Part shown: positions 7,398-14,019 of the stretch, in pieces
How positions within the stretch are numbered: the first letter of the stretch is position 1
How the letters are laid out: the number at the start of each line of letters is the position of its first letter
Assembly: GCA_900543035.1 (NCBI GenBank)
Contig: UQPV01000054.1
Location: 1-17,044, forward strand
DNA: 17,044 nt
Direction: 5' to 3'
Origin: an uncultured Solobacterium sp.
Lineage (GTDB): Bacteria > Bacillota_I > Bacilli_A > Erysipelotrichales > Erysipelotrichaceae
Program-made: the position numbers and the translations under genes
Notes under the pieces: model-generated
What the model was told of the DNA's origin: nothing
Databases searched by the model: none
Seen by the model: only the letters and a program-made list of their open reading frames with translations

Positions 7398-8132
7398 ATG
7401 AGCATCAAGCAGACGGCAGGCAGAGACGGCCTGGGAGAGTTTGCGCCGAAGTTCGCGCAGCTCAATGACGACGTGTTATTTGGAGAAGTGTGGAGCAGAG
7501 AAGACAAGCTCTCTCTGCGGGATCGTTCCCTGGTGACCGTAGTGGCGCTGCTCTCACAGGGACTGGTGGATTCTTCTTTCCGCTACCACCTGATGAGCGC
7601 AAAGCAAAACGGCATCACCCGTCAGGAGATCGCGGAGATCATCACGCATGCGGCATTTTATGCCGGCTGGCCGAAGGCGTGGGCTGCCTTCAATATGGCC
7701 AAGGAGATCTGGACGGAAGATGAGGCGCAGATGCACGGCGGCATGTTCGGGCTTGGACAGCCCAATGACGCATATGCGCAGTATTTCATCGGTCAGAGCT
7801 ATCTGAACCCGGTGCTCAGCGGAAATCTGGCCATTGCTAATGTGACGTTTGAGCCGGGCTGCCGCAACAACTGGCATATCCATCACGCGGACAAAGGCGG
7901 CGGACAGGTGCTGCTTTGTGTCAGCGGACGCGGCTGGTATCAGGAATGGGGCAAGGAAGCCCGCGAGCTGCATGAAGGAGACGCAGTGATGATCCCGGCA
8001 GGCGTCAAGCACTGGCATGGCGCCGCGAAGGACAGCTGGTTCTCGCATCTGGCTTTTGAGGTGCCAGGTGAAAACACCTCCAACGAATGGCTGGAGGCTG
8101 TCGATGATGAGCAGTATGGAAAGCTGAAATAA
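7398..8132 (+). CDS. Carboxymuconolactone decarboxylase-like / cupin fusion protein
   Basis: 244 residues. ATG 7398 is chosen because AAGGAGGAG (7384-7392) precedes it; the frame stays open upstream to 7317 without a second site. Residues ~10-110 form an AhpD/CMD-type helical domain (LSLRDRSLVTVVALLSQGL, then HLMSAKQNGITRQEIAEII and HAAFYAGWPKAWAAF). The CxxC of AhpD peroxidases is absent. Residues ~145-235 are a cupin barrel: first metal motif His160-Ile-His162-His163, second motif PAGVKHWHG with His205. The usual cupin Glu is replaced by Gln in GGGQ. Fusions of this form are common in anaerobes and are annotated as carboxymuconolactone decarboxylases, but the reaction is not established; a small-molecule oxidoreductive or detoxifying role is a guess. 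It is co-directional with the MerR-like regulator and likely in one transcript. Confidence 0.85.
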   Translation: MSIKQTAGRDGLGEFAPKFAQLNDDVLFGEVWSREDKLSLRDRSLVTVVALLSQGLVDSSFRYHLMSAKQNGITRQEIAEIITHAAFYAGWPKAWAAFNMAKEIWTEDEAQMHGGMFGLGQPNDAYAQYFIGQSYLNPVLSGNLAIANVTFEPGCRNNWHIHHADKGGGQVLLCVSGRGWYQEWGKEARELHEGDAVMIPAGVKHWHGAAKDSWFSHLAFEVPGENTSNEWLEAVDDEQYGKLK

Positions 8133-8144
8133 GCATATCGATCA

Positions 8145-8178
8145 TAAGAGGCTGTGCGATGCACACGTCTCTTTTTTA
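8145..8178 (+). terminator. Rho-independent terminator after the CMD/cupin gene
   Basis: AAGAG (8146-8150) pairs with CTCTT (8170-8174). An inner TGTGC/GCACA stem closes a GAT loop, and a T-run follows. Loss of coding potential begins here. Confidence 0.75.
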
Positions 8179-8227
8179 TGATACATAATATAGAAAAAAG
8201 TAATGGAAAAGCATTTGATATAAGTAT

Positions 8228-8256
8228 TTGAAATAAATAGAGCTGAATCATAAAAT
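8228..8256 (+). promoter_or_regulatory. Sigma-A type promoter for the FemAB-family gene
   Basis: TTGAAA (8228-8233) and TAAAAT (8251-8256) are exactly 17 bp apart in an AT-rich stretch. Predicted transcription start is near 8263, which would give a long leader before the start codon at 8423. Confidence 0.6.
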
Positions 8257-8262
8257 ATGCTC

Positions 8263-8422
8263 AGAAATGACATAGATGTGATGATGGATCCTGTAAGCGC
8301 CAAAGCTAAAGACAGAACACATGTTGCGGATCAGTATTGACCGGTTGTAACTACCGGGTTGTATCATCTGTGTCAAAGGGATGTGGGAGAATGAGAAAGA
8401 GCAGATAAGGAAGGTGATATGC
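8263..8422 (+). other. Predicted ~160-nt untranslated leader with small stem-loops
   Basis: No gene was found here. The stretch contains a perfect stem CCGGT-TGTAACT-ACCGG (8341-8357), flanked by ACACA (8317-8321) and TGTGT (8369-8373) that could pair around it. GGTTGTA is repeated directly at 8343-8349 and 8357-8363. I looked for a T-box (because FemAB enzymes use aminoacyl-tRNA) and did not find its conserved sequence. No U-tract terminator is visible, so attenuation is not supported; the leader may simply be structured. Confidence 0.35.
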
Positions 8423-9700
8423 ATGGCTCTTTCCGCATTGCTGGAACTAAGTGAGAAAGAATATGACGCCTTTGCGTCCGTACACCCATACGCGAATTTT
8501 CTGAATTCGATCTATTCTGGAAGGAAGTTTGCCCTGCGCGGCTGGGATGTCCATTATGTCGGCATCTGCCGCGATGGAGAAATGGCGGCGGCCACGCTGC
8601 TAGTGTCCGTGAAGCTGCACGGCAGCTATCGTTACTTTTATGCGCCAAGGGGATTTCTGCTCGACTATGCCGACCATGAACTGCCGCAAGCGATGTGTCA
8701 GGGCGTAAAGCAGTTTGCCAAAGAGCGCAATGGGCTGTATCTGAAGATCGATCCATACGTGACCTATCAGGAACATGATCAGGATGGGAAAGTCGTGGAG
8801 GACGGCTTTTGCAACCAGAAGATCGTGGATGACCTGCAGTCATGCAGATTTGCGCATCAGGGCTTTACCAGAGGCTATGACATGGCTAATCAGTGCCGCT
8901 GGATGTCTGTGCTCGATCTCAGAAATAAAGATGAAGAGACACTGTTTCAACGCTTTGACGCACAGACGCGCTGGGCGATCCGCCGGGCGCAGCGAAATCA
9001 GATCAAGCTCACGCAGGCCGGGCCAGAGAAACTGCCGGATTTCATGCGGATCATCGATCATACAGCGGCACGCCGCGGTTTTGATACACAGGATGAGACT
9101 TATTACAGGGAGCTGTTTCAGGCTTATGGCAGTCAGGTGAAGCTGATCTTGGCCGAAATGGACCTTTCCGCATACCAGCGGGCACTTAGGAAAGAACTGA
9201 TGCAGAAGCAAACCAAACTCAGCGAGATCCAGGGATATAGCCGCAAACGCGCCAGACATCAGAAGATGCTGCGGGAAGAACTGGATCAGCTTCAGCAGAA
9301 ATTGCGTGAAGTCAGGCAGCTGGAGCTTTATGCGCAGGAAGGCAAGGTGCTCATGGGCGGCGGGATCTTCATCTGCTATGGTCAGGAAATGATCTATCTG
9401 GCGGGCGGAACCTATGGGCGGTTCCTGCATTTTCACCCGGCCTATGCCATGCAATGGCATATGATCCGCGCAGCGAAGCATGCGGGGATGCGCGCCTATA
9501 ATTTCTACGGCATCAGCGGATCGTTTGAGAAAGATCAGGATGGTTATGGCGTATTTGCCTTCAAGCGCGGTTTCCATGCGGATGTCGTCGAACTGTTGGG
9601 AGACTTTCTGATGCCGCTGCGGCCATGGACATGGCGGGCTTATCGCCTGATGCAAGAGCTGAAGCGCCATATCAAAAAAACCCGGCTCACTGCCGGGTAA
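8423..9700 (+). CDS. FemAB/MurM-family peptidoglycan interpeptide-bridge aminoacyltransferase
   Basis: 425 residues. ATG 8423 is preferred over ATG 8381 because AAGGAAGGTGAT (8408-8419) lies just upstream of it, whereas AAAGGG abuts 8381. Proteins of this family take amino acids from aminoacyl-tRNA and add them to the lysine or ornithine side chain of lipid II on the cytoplasmic face. Two GNAT-like halves are seen: residues ~1-245 (FYAPRGFLLDY, LYLKIDPY, then FDAQTRWAIRRAQRNQIKL) and ~306-425 (GGGIFICYGQEMIYLAGGTYGRFL, then YNFYGISGSF and FAFKRGFHADVVEL). A basic antiparallel coiled-coil arm at ~248-305 lies between them, as in FemA and MurM. The amino acid added cannot be told from sequence. 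The last codons overlap the convergent methyltransferase gene by 14 nt and contain that gene's terminator. Confidence 0.9.
   Translation: MALSALLELSEKEYDAFASVHPYANFLNSIYSGRKFALRGWDVHYVGICRDGEMAAATLLVSVKLHGSYRYFYAPRGFLLDYADHELPQAMCQGVKQFAKERNGLYLKIDPYVTYQEHDQDGKVVEDGFCNQKIVDDLQSCRFAHQGFTRGYDMANQCRWMSVLDLRNKDEETLFQRFDAQTRWAIRRAQRNQIKLTQAGPEKLPDFMRIIDHTAARRGFDTQDETYYRELFQAYGSQVKLILAEMDLSAYQRALRKELMQKQTKLSEIQGYSRKRARHQKMLREELDQLQQKLREVRQLELYAQEGKVLMGGGIFICYGQEMIYLAGGTYGRFLHFHPAYAMQWHMIRAAKHAGMRAYNFYGISGSFEKDQDGYGVFAFKRGFHADVVELLGDFLMPLRPWTWRAYRLMQELKRHIKKTRLTAG
9674..9698 (-). terminator. Minus-strand terminator of the methyltransferase operon, inside FemAB coding sequence
   Basis: Read on the minus strand, ACCCGGC-AGTGA-GCCGGGT is a perfect 7-bp hairpin (9698-9680) followed directly by a T-run (9680-9674). 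The methyltransferase TGA (9689-9687) sits in the loop and the FemAB TAA (9698-9700) at the base. In the plus direction there is no U-tract, so it should stop only the minus-strand transcript. Confidence 0.85.
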
Positions 9701-11036
9701 GCAGACAGACTGACTCTGTGTCATCGCTCATCGGAAACATGTCGAAAAGATACATATCGCTGCACCGATATCCTTTGGCCATGATGTAGCGTAGATCGCG
9801 GATCTGGGTGAATGGATTGCAGGAAATATAGATGATCCGTTCAGGCTGCAGCGCGGCGCAGGCATCGAGGAACGCAGGGGTGCTGCCATCTCTGGGCGGA
9901 TCCAGGATGATGGCGTCGTAATGCGCATGCCGCTGGCTTTCTGCCATGATGAAGCGGGTGGCGTCCGCGCAGATGAAACGGGCATTGCGGATCTGGTTGC
10001 GGCGGGCGTTTTCCCGGGCGTCTTTCACGGCTTGTTCGTTGATCTCGACGCCGGTCAGCGTGCGGATGGAATCGGCGATGCATAAGCCGATCGTGCCGAT
10101 GCCGCAGTAAGCGTCGAGCACGCGCATGCGCGGATCTGGCCGCAGCAGGTCGTATGCCTTCTGATACAGGCGCTCGCACTGGCGGTGGTTGATCTGGTAG
10201 AACGAGGAAGAGGAGATGGCGAAGGTCTTCCCCAGCAGCTCATCAGTGATGAAGCCTCTGCCATACAGGATCCGTTCTTCTTTGCCGAGCACGACGCTGG
10301 TCTGCCGGCGGTTGACGTTGAGCACGACGGTGCGGATGGCGGGGTGGCGGCGGATGAGCTCACTGATGAACGCCTTGCGGGAAGGAAAGACATCGCTGGT
10401 GCAGACCAGGGTGACGAGGATCTCGCGCACATCATGATCGGTGCGGATCAGCACATGGCGCAGGAAACCGCCCCTGCGCCTTTCGTCATAAGGCTCGATG
10501 CGGAAGCGGACCATGAGCTCCAGGATCGATGCGGCGATGTCGTCGCAGGCTTCCGGGTGCATCAGACAGCGGCGGTAAGGCACGATGCGGTGGCTGAACT
10601 CCTCATAGAGCCCGGCGCACGGACGGCCTTTTTCATCGCGGCCGAAGCCGATGATCATCTTGTTGCGGTAATGGTCAGGGTCTTCCATGCCGACGACATC
10701 ATGGACCCGCAGCGGCAGTCTTACCTTGTTTACTTCCCGCACGATCTGTTCTTTTTTCCACTGGAGCTGGCCTTGTGCGTCGAGGTGCATGAGCTGACAG
10801 CTTCCGCATCGCGCATAGAGCGGACATGGCGGTTCGATCCGGTGCGGATGCGCCTTGATCACGGTGTCGAGGCTCGCGCTCCAGCCATCGCGCAGCGGTT
10901 TGCCGATGCGCACACGCACTTGTTCCCCTGGCATCGCGTGCCGCACGAAGATGGTGTCTTTGCCATGGCGCATCACGCCTTGTCCGCGCTTGGCGCTCTG
11001 GATCGTGCCTTCGATGCGCATGCCTGTCTTCAGCAT
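9687..11036 (-). CDS. rlmCD: 23S rRNA (uracil-C5)-methyltransferase, TrmA/RlmCD family
   Basis: 449 residues; SAM-dependent methylation of uracil C5 in RNA. An N-terminal TRAM-type OB domain (residues ~1-60) precedes the [4Fe-4S] ligands Cys71, Cys77, Cys80 and Cys157, spaced as in RumA. The central SSSFYQIN (~275-283) and SAM motif LDAYCGIGTIGL lead to DPPRDG (379-384), the nucleophilic Cys406 in YISCNPF and the base Glu441 in TESVCLL. In Gram-positive bacteria one such enzyme (RlmCD) modifies U747 and U1939; RlmD-only or tRNA specificity cannot be excluded. The ATG at 11036 overlaps the HAD gene by 7 nt behind GAGGAAG, so the two genes are co-transcribed and probably translationally coupled. 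Confidence 0.92.
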   Translation of the reverse strand: MLKTGMRIEGTIQSAKRGQGVMRHGKDTIFVRHAMPGEQVRVRIGKPLRDGWSASLDTVIKAHPHRIEPPCPLYARCGSCQLMHLDAQGQLQWKKEQIVREVNKVRLPLRVHDVVGMEDPDHYRNKMIIGFGRDEKGRPCAGLYEEFSHRIVPYRRCLMHPEACDDIAASILELMVRFRIEPYDERRRGGFLRHVLIRTDHDVREILVTLVCTSDVFPSRKAFISELIRRHPAIRTVVLNVNRRQTSVVLGKEERILYGRGFITDELLGKTFAISSSSFYQINHRQCERLYQKAYDLLRPDPRMRVLDAYCGIGTIGLCIADSIRTLTGVEINEQAVKDARENARRNQIRNARFICADATRFIMAESQRHAHYDAIILDPPRDGSTPAFLDACAALQPERIIYISCNPFTQIRDLRYIMAKGYRCSDMYLFDMFPMSDDTESVCLLTRQ

Positions 11037-11617
11037 AGCAGCTTCCTCGCTTTCATGATGGCGGCGTGGGGATCATCCACGAGGATGGCGTTCATGCCGG
11101 CATCGAGGGCGGCGCGGATGTTGTCTTGGGCATCATCCAGGAACAGGCAGGCATCGGCGTCGAGCTGATAGCGGCTCAGCAGCAGGGAGAACATCTTCGG
11201 ATCCGGCTTGAGCAGACGCTCCTGATAAGAGAGGACGGCGCCGTCCAGCTCATCGAACAGCTGGTATCGCGCCTGCAGGGAGCGCGCGGAATCCTCGCTC
11301 AGGTTAGAGATGATGTAGATGCCATAGCCGCGCTTGCGGCAGTCTGCACGAAAGGCGTTCATCTCGCTGATGGGATGAAGGACCTGCGTCCAGTGATCCA
11401 GCATGTAACAAATGGCCTGCTGGTGCTGGGGATGCGCCTGGACATACGCCTGACGCAGATCATCCAGCGTACATGCGCCGCGGTCATATTCCTGCCATCT
11501 GGCGGAACGAAAAAGGAGGGAACACAGCTCTTCATGATGGCGCAGATCATGGAAGAAGCGTTGGGGCTGCCAGTGCATCAGCACGTTCCCGATATCAAAT
11601 ACTATATGTTTGATCAT
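11030..11617 (-). CDS. HAD-superfamily hydrolase (YihX/subfamily IA-like)
   Basis: 195 residues from ATG 11617. Motif I is HIVFDIGNV with nucleophile Asp8; the second acidic residue is replaced by Gly10, as in YihX-type sugar phosphatases. Motif II is IYIISNLSE, motif III the Lys of LLKPDPKMF, and motif IV CLFLDDAQDNI. A helical cap lies between residues ~15 and 90. An alternative ATG at 11635 overlaps a TATAAT box (11639-11634), which argues against it. Neither start has a strong ribosome binding site. The substrate is unknown; a small phosphorylated metabolite is likely. First gene of the operon with the rRNA methyltransferase and divergent from the amidase gene. The minus-strand frame stays open to 12520 by chance through the amidase gene. 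Confidence 0.85.
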   Translation of the reverse strand: MIKHIVFDIGNVLMHWQPQRFFHDLRHHEELCSLLFRSARWQEYDRGACTLDDLRQAYVQAHPQHQQAICYMLDHWTQVLHPISEMNAFRADCRKRGYGIYIISNLSEDSARSLQARYQLFDELDGAVLSYQERLLKPDPKMFSLLLSRYQLDADACLFLDDAQDNIRAALDAGMNAILVDDPHAAIMKARKLLC

Positions 11618-11633
11618 ATTCTTCACCGCACTC

Positions 11634-11639
11634 ATTATA
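11634..11639 (-). promoter_or_regulatory. Possible -10 box for the HAD-methyltransferase operon
   Basis: The minus strand reads TATAAT at 11639-11634, within a T-rich stretch. A convincing -35 is not visible. If used, the transcript would start about 10 nt before the HAD start codon, so the mRNA would be nearly leaderless. Confidence 0.4.
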
Positions 11640-11690
11640 ACAAAAAGAGAGACAGGGAAACCGGACATGTGCGGAAAATGACGAAAATTA

Positions 11691-11699
11691 TGATATAAT
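11691..11699 (+). promoter_or_regulatory. Extended -10 promoter of the amidase gene
   Basis: TGATATAAT (11691-11699) is a consensus extended -10, about 55 bp from the divergent -10 of the HAD operon. The 5' UTR would be about 20 nt and holds GGAGGAGGA (11712-11720) just before the ATG at 11726. Confidence 0.65.
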
Positions 11700-11725
11700 G
11701 TTGGGGTTGAAGGAGGAGGAGACTG

Positions 11726-12463
11726 ATGAACCGACGGCGTTCGCGAAGACGGCGCCGCAGCAGCAGGAGGAAAAACGGTCTGTGGATCGCGCTGGCCGCC
11801 GCAGCGGCCGCGTTGTTTTTGTCCGTGCAGCCGGGACAGCAGCTCGTCCGCTTCCTCACTGATCTGATCGATCCGCCAGAATGGATCATCGTGCTCGATG
11901 CCGGGCACGGCGGGTATGACCCGGGAAGCGTGGCGGAAGATGGTACCATGGAGAAGGACATCACGCTGCAGATCACGCTGAAGACCGGTGCGATCCTGGA
12001 GCGCGAGGACGGCGTGCGTGTGGTCTATACCCGAAACAGCGATGCACTCAGCTGGCCGCCGCAGGAAGCAGAGGACCTTGCCGCAAGGGTGCGCATCGCG
12101 CAGCAGGCCCGCGCGGACATGTTGATCTCGATCCATCTGAACGCCGCAGAGGATGCGTCTGCGTCTGGCTATGAGACGTATATCCGTGCCGACAGCGAGA
12201 TGATGTTCGATATGGCGCAGCAGGTCCATGCGGAATTTGCTGAGCGCGGCTGGAGCCATGAGCGCGGGATCAAGAGCACGGTGAACGCCCCGCTCTATGT
12301 GGTCGATGCCAGTGGCATGGACGCCATGCTGGTGGAGGCGGGCTTCATCACCAATGCGGCTGAGCTTGCCCTCCTGCGCAGCGAGGACGGTCAGCAGATG
12401 CTGGCGGAATGCATCGCACAGGGGATCCTGTCGCAGCTGCAGGCGCAAAATACGGAAGAATGA
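11726..12463 (+). CDS. Membrane-anchored N-acetylmuramoyl-L-alanine amidase (Amidase_3, CwlD-like)
   Basis: 245 residues. The N-terminus is strongly basic (11 Arg and a Lys within residues 3-16) and followed by one hydrophobic segment (~18-34), giving a signal anchor with the catalytic domain outside. The Amidase_3 zinc site is complete: His61 in DAGHGG, Glu76 in MEKDITL and His137 in SIHLNA, with catalytic Glu204 in MLVEAGFITN. It cleaves the bond between MurNAc and L-alanine in peptidoglycan. The size and lack of SH3 or LysM cell-wall domains resemble CwlD of spore formers, but a vegetative role is equally possible because no other sporulation gene is seen here. Strong ribosome binding site GGAGGAGGA and extended -10 promoter upstream. 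Confidence 0.9.
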   Translation: MNRRRSRRRRRSSRRKNGLWIALAAAAAALFLSVQPGQQLVRFLTDLIDPPEWIIVLDAGHGGYDPGSVAEDGTMEKDITLQITLKTGAILEREDGVRVVYTRNSDALSWPPQEAEDLAARVRIAQQARADMLISIHLNAAEDASASGYETYIRADSEMMFDMAQQVHAEFAERGWSHERGIKSTVNAPLYVVDASGMDAMLVEAGFITNAAELALLRSEDGQQMLAECIAQGILSQLQAQNTEE

Positions 12464-12504
12464 GCGGGAGAAAGGCACCGTAAAATCAAGATCAGGTAAA
12501 AAAA

Positions 12505-12564
12505 TTGTATAAAATCGCAATTTTTGAATGATATTTTTCGCAATATGCGATACAATTTATATTG
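12505..12564 (+). promoter_or_regulatory. AT-rich dyad region upstream of the DUF349 gene
   Basis: The 159-bp gap between amidase and DUF349 genes holds no separate gene. It contains TCGCA-ATA-TGCGA (12538-12550), a second TCGCAAT copy at 12515-12521, and TTGTAT (12505-12510) mirrored by ATACAA (12550-12555). TACAAT (12551-12556) could be a -10 but no good -35 is found at 16-18 bp. Promoter position is uncertain; the nested inverted repeats suggest a regulator site. Confidence 0.4.
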
Positions 12565-12622
12565 CTGGGGACTCATTCGTTCAAAGGTAATCATCCGGAA
12601 AACGGGAATGGAGGAATACGAT

Positions 12623-13783
12623 ATGTATAATGATAACGACGAAATGTTTGAAGTCAGTGATTTTGATGATGATATTCATCGCCGGGAGGCACTGATCGAA
12701 GAAGCCAGAAGCATTCCGGTGTCTTCAGACTGGAATGAAGTGATGCATCAGGTCAGCGATCTGCGCAGACGCTGGAGACGTATCCAGTTCTGGGATTCTG
12801 CTTATGAAGAAACGCTGGCTCAGGAATTTGACAGCATCATCGATAAGTTTTACGCAAAGCGCCGCGAGCTGTATCAGAATTCACAGAACCTGAAGCAGGA
12901 GCTGATCAAGCGCGCTAAGGAGCTTTCGACATCAGAGGAATGGAACAAGACGACCGAAGAGATGAATGATCTTATGCTGCAGTGGAAAGCAGCGGGCACA
13001 GCAGGCAAGGAGACGGACGACGCGCTCTGGGAAGAGTTCAGAAATGCGCGGCAGACGTTCTTTGACCGCCGCAGGGATCACTGGAAGAATCTGCGCGAGA
13101 AGTTTGACAGCGCGCGCAAGATCAAGCAGGATCTGATCCAGCAGGCTGCCGCCCTGGAAGATTCCCAGGAATGGCAGAAGACGAGCGAGCGTTTCCGTTC
13201 GCTGATGGATCAGTGGAAAGCGGCAGGCAGTGCAGGCCGCGAGCATGAGGACCAGCTGTGGAGCCAGTTCAATGCGAGCCGCCAGAAGTTCTACGAAGCG
13301 CGCAACCGCCATTATGACGAACTGCATGAGGAACAGGCAAAGCATTATGCGGTGAAGAAGGATCTCACCGCGCAGGCACGCGCCATCGCCGATGCGAAGG
13401 AATACACCCGTGAGAACACGGAGAAGATGAAGCAGCTGGGCGTGGACTGGAAGCAGGCCGGATCCTGCGGCAGAGAGAAGGAAGATCAGATCTGGAAGGA
13501 ATTCCGTGCCGCGATGGACGACTATTTCAACAGCCTGAAGGAGTGGAACGAGGAGCGTCATCAGCAGTGGCGTCAGCGCATGAGCGAAGCGCGCGGCCGC
13601 AAGCAGGAGCTCATCGCGAACCAGAAGCGCCAGATCCGCCGCATGCAGGATGAGATGGTCGGATTGCTCGGACAGCGCGCCATCGATGAGATGCAGGAGC
13701 AGATCGAAGAAAAGGAAGCGTTCATCGCTCAGCTGGAAGCTGAGCTCGAGGATATCGATAAGGCGCTTGCGGAAGAAAACTAA
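12623..13783 (+). CDS. DUF349 repeat protein
   Basis: 386 residues from ATG 12623, selected because GGAGGA (12610-12615) is 7 nt upstream; ATG 12608 would overlap that site, and the in-frame TTG at 12524 has none. Four DUF349-type helical repeats of about 75 residues are visible, each with the pattern QWKAAGxAGxExDDxLWxEFxxAR-x-F: a degenerate one at ~28-97 and clearer ones at ~98-171, 172-245 and 246-320. The C-terminal ~65 residues are a coiled coil (MQEQIEEKEAFIAQLEAELEDIDKAL). The protein is highly charged and has no signal peptide, so it is cytoplasmic. DUF349 proteins are widespread in Firmicutes and have no agreed function. It is a stand-alone gene ending in its own terminator. Confidence 0.85.
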   Translation: MYNDNDEMFEVSDFDDDIHRREALIEEARSIPVSSDWNEVMHQVSDLRRRWRRIQFWDSAYEETLAQEFDSIIDKFYAKRRELYQNSQNLKQELIKRAKELSTSEEWNKTTEEMNDLMLQWKAAGTAGKETDDALWEEFRNARQTFFDRRRDHWKNLREKFDSARKIKQDLIQQAAALEDSQEWQKTSERFRSLMDQWKAAGSAGREHEDQLWSQFNASRQKFYEARNRHYDELHEEQAKHYAVKKDLTAQARAIADAKEYTRENTEKMKQLGVDWKQAGSCGREKEDQIWKEFRAAMDDYFNSLKEWNEERHQQWRQRMSEARGRKQELIANQKRQIRRMQDEMVGLLGQRAIDEMQEQIEEKEAFIAQLEAELEDIDKALAEEN

Positions 13784-13795
13784 AAGGACAAGGAG

Positions 13796-13831
13796 ACCGT
13801 GCGGAGCGAACAGGCCGCGCGGTTTTTTTTT
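13796..13831 (+). terminator. Rho-independent terminator of the DUF349 gene
   Basis: ACCGTGCGG (13796-13804) pairs with CCGCGCGGT (13815-13823) over 9 bp with one G-T pair, followed by nine T residues (13823-13831). Confidence 0.9.
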
Positions 13832-13895
13832 GCGGCCATGTGTGCCTGGCGCATATCTTGGCTTTGTGGAAAGCTGACAAATCAGGAGAAGTATA

Positions 13896-13911
13896 AAGCA
13901 AGCGTTTACAT
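13896..13911. promoter_or_regulatory. CcpA catabolite-response element (cre)
   Basis: On the minus strand the 16 bases read ATGTAAACGCTTGCTT, which fits the classical consensus WTGNAANCGNWNNCWW at every defined position. It overlaps the -35 hexamer of the glycosidase promoter, a position expected to repress transcription when a preferred sugar is present. Confidence 0.75.
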
Positions 13912-13934
13912 CATGCTTTTTTGCTGTTTATAAT
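13905..13934 (+). promoter_or_regulatory. Promoter of the GH123-like glycosidase gene
   Basis: TTTACA (13905-13910) and a perfect TATAAT (13929-13934) are separated by 18 bp. The predicted start is near 13941, giving a leader of about 70 nt that contains a 14-codon ORF before the main start codon. Confidence 0.75.
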
Positions 13935-13974
13935 AAGAGAAGAAGGGCCAGCTGCATAAGAAAGGAGGAGAAAG

Positions 13975-14019
13975 ATGCACAGGGCCGGACATAAGGAAAA
14001 AGGAGGAAAGCATGAATAA
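13975..14019 (+). CDS. 14-residue leader peptide overlapping the glycosidase start
   Basis: ATG 13975 follows AAAGGAGGAG (13961-13970) and encodes MHRAGHKEKGGKHE, ending at TAA 14017-14019. Its end overlaps the glycosidase start (14012) by 8 nt in another frame, and the glycosidase ribosome binding site AGGAGG (14001-14006) lies within it. Both start sites have strong Shine-Dalgarno sequences, so translation is plausible. The peptide is basic and His/Lys/Gly-rich. Its role may be only to keep the downstream site open by coupling. It could also be an accident of purine-rich sequence. Confidence 0.45.
   Translation: MHRAGHKEKGGKHE

Noticed and set aside
8263..8422. T-box riboswitch or tRNA-like element before the FemAB-family gene
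   Set aside because: Neither the conserved T-box sequence (UGGNACCGCG-like) nor a cloverleaf with a T-loop could be found; only small stems are present.
8381..8422. In-frame 14-codon extension of the FemAB-family gene from ATG 8381
   Set aside because: The only purine-rich stretch (AAAGGG) abuts the ATG, while ATG 8423 has a well-spaced AAGGAAGGTGAT and begins the conserved part of the fold.
11030..12520. A 496-codon open frame on the minus strand that would fuse 300 extra residues to the HAD protein
   Set aside because: The extra part is the reverse complement of the amidase gene and has low-complexity composition. The HAD fold is complete from ATG 11617, and the amidase on the other strand has all catalytic motifs.
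12524..12622. In-frame 33-codon extension of the DUF349 gene from a TTG
   Set aside because: No Shine-Dalgarno site precedes it and it spans the dyad-rich putative promoter; ATG 12623 has a strong site.
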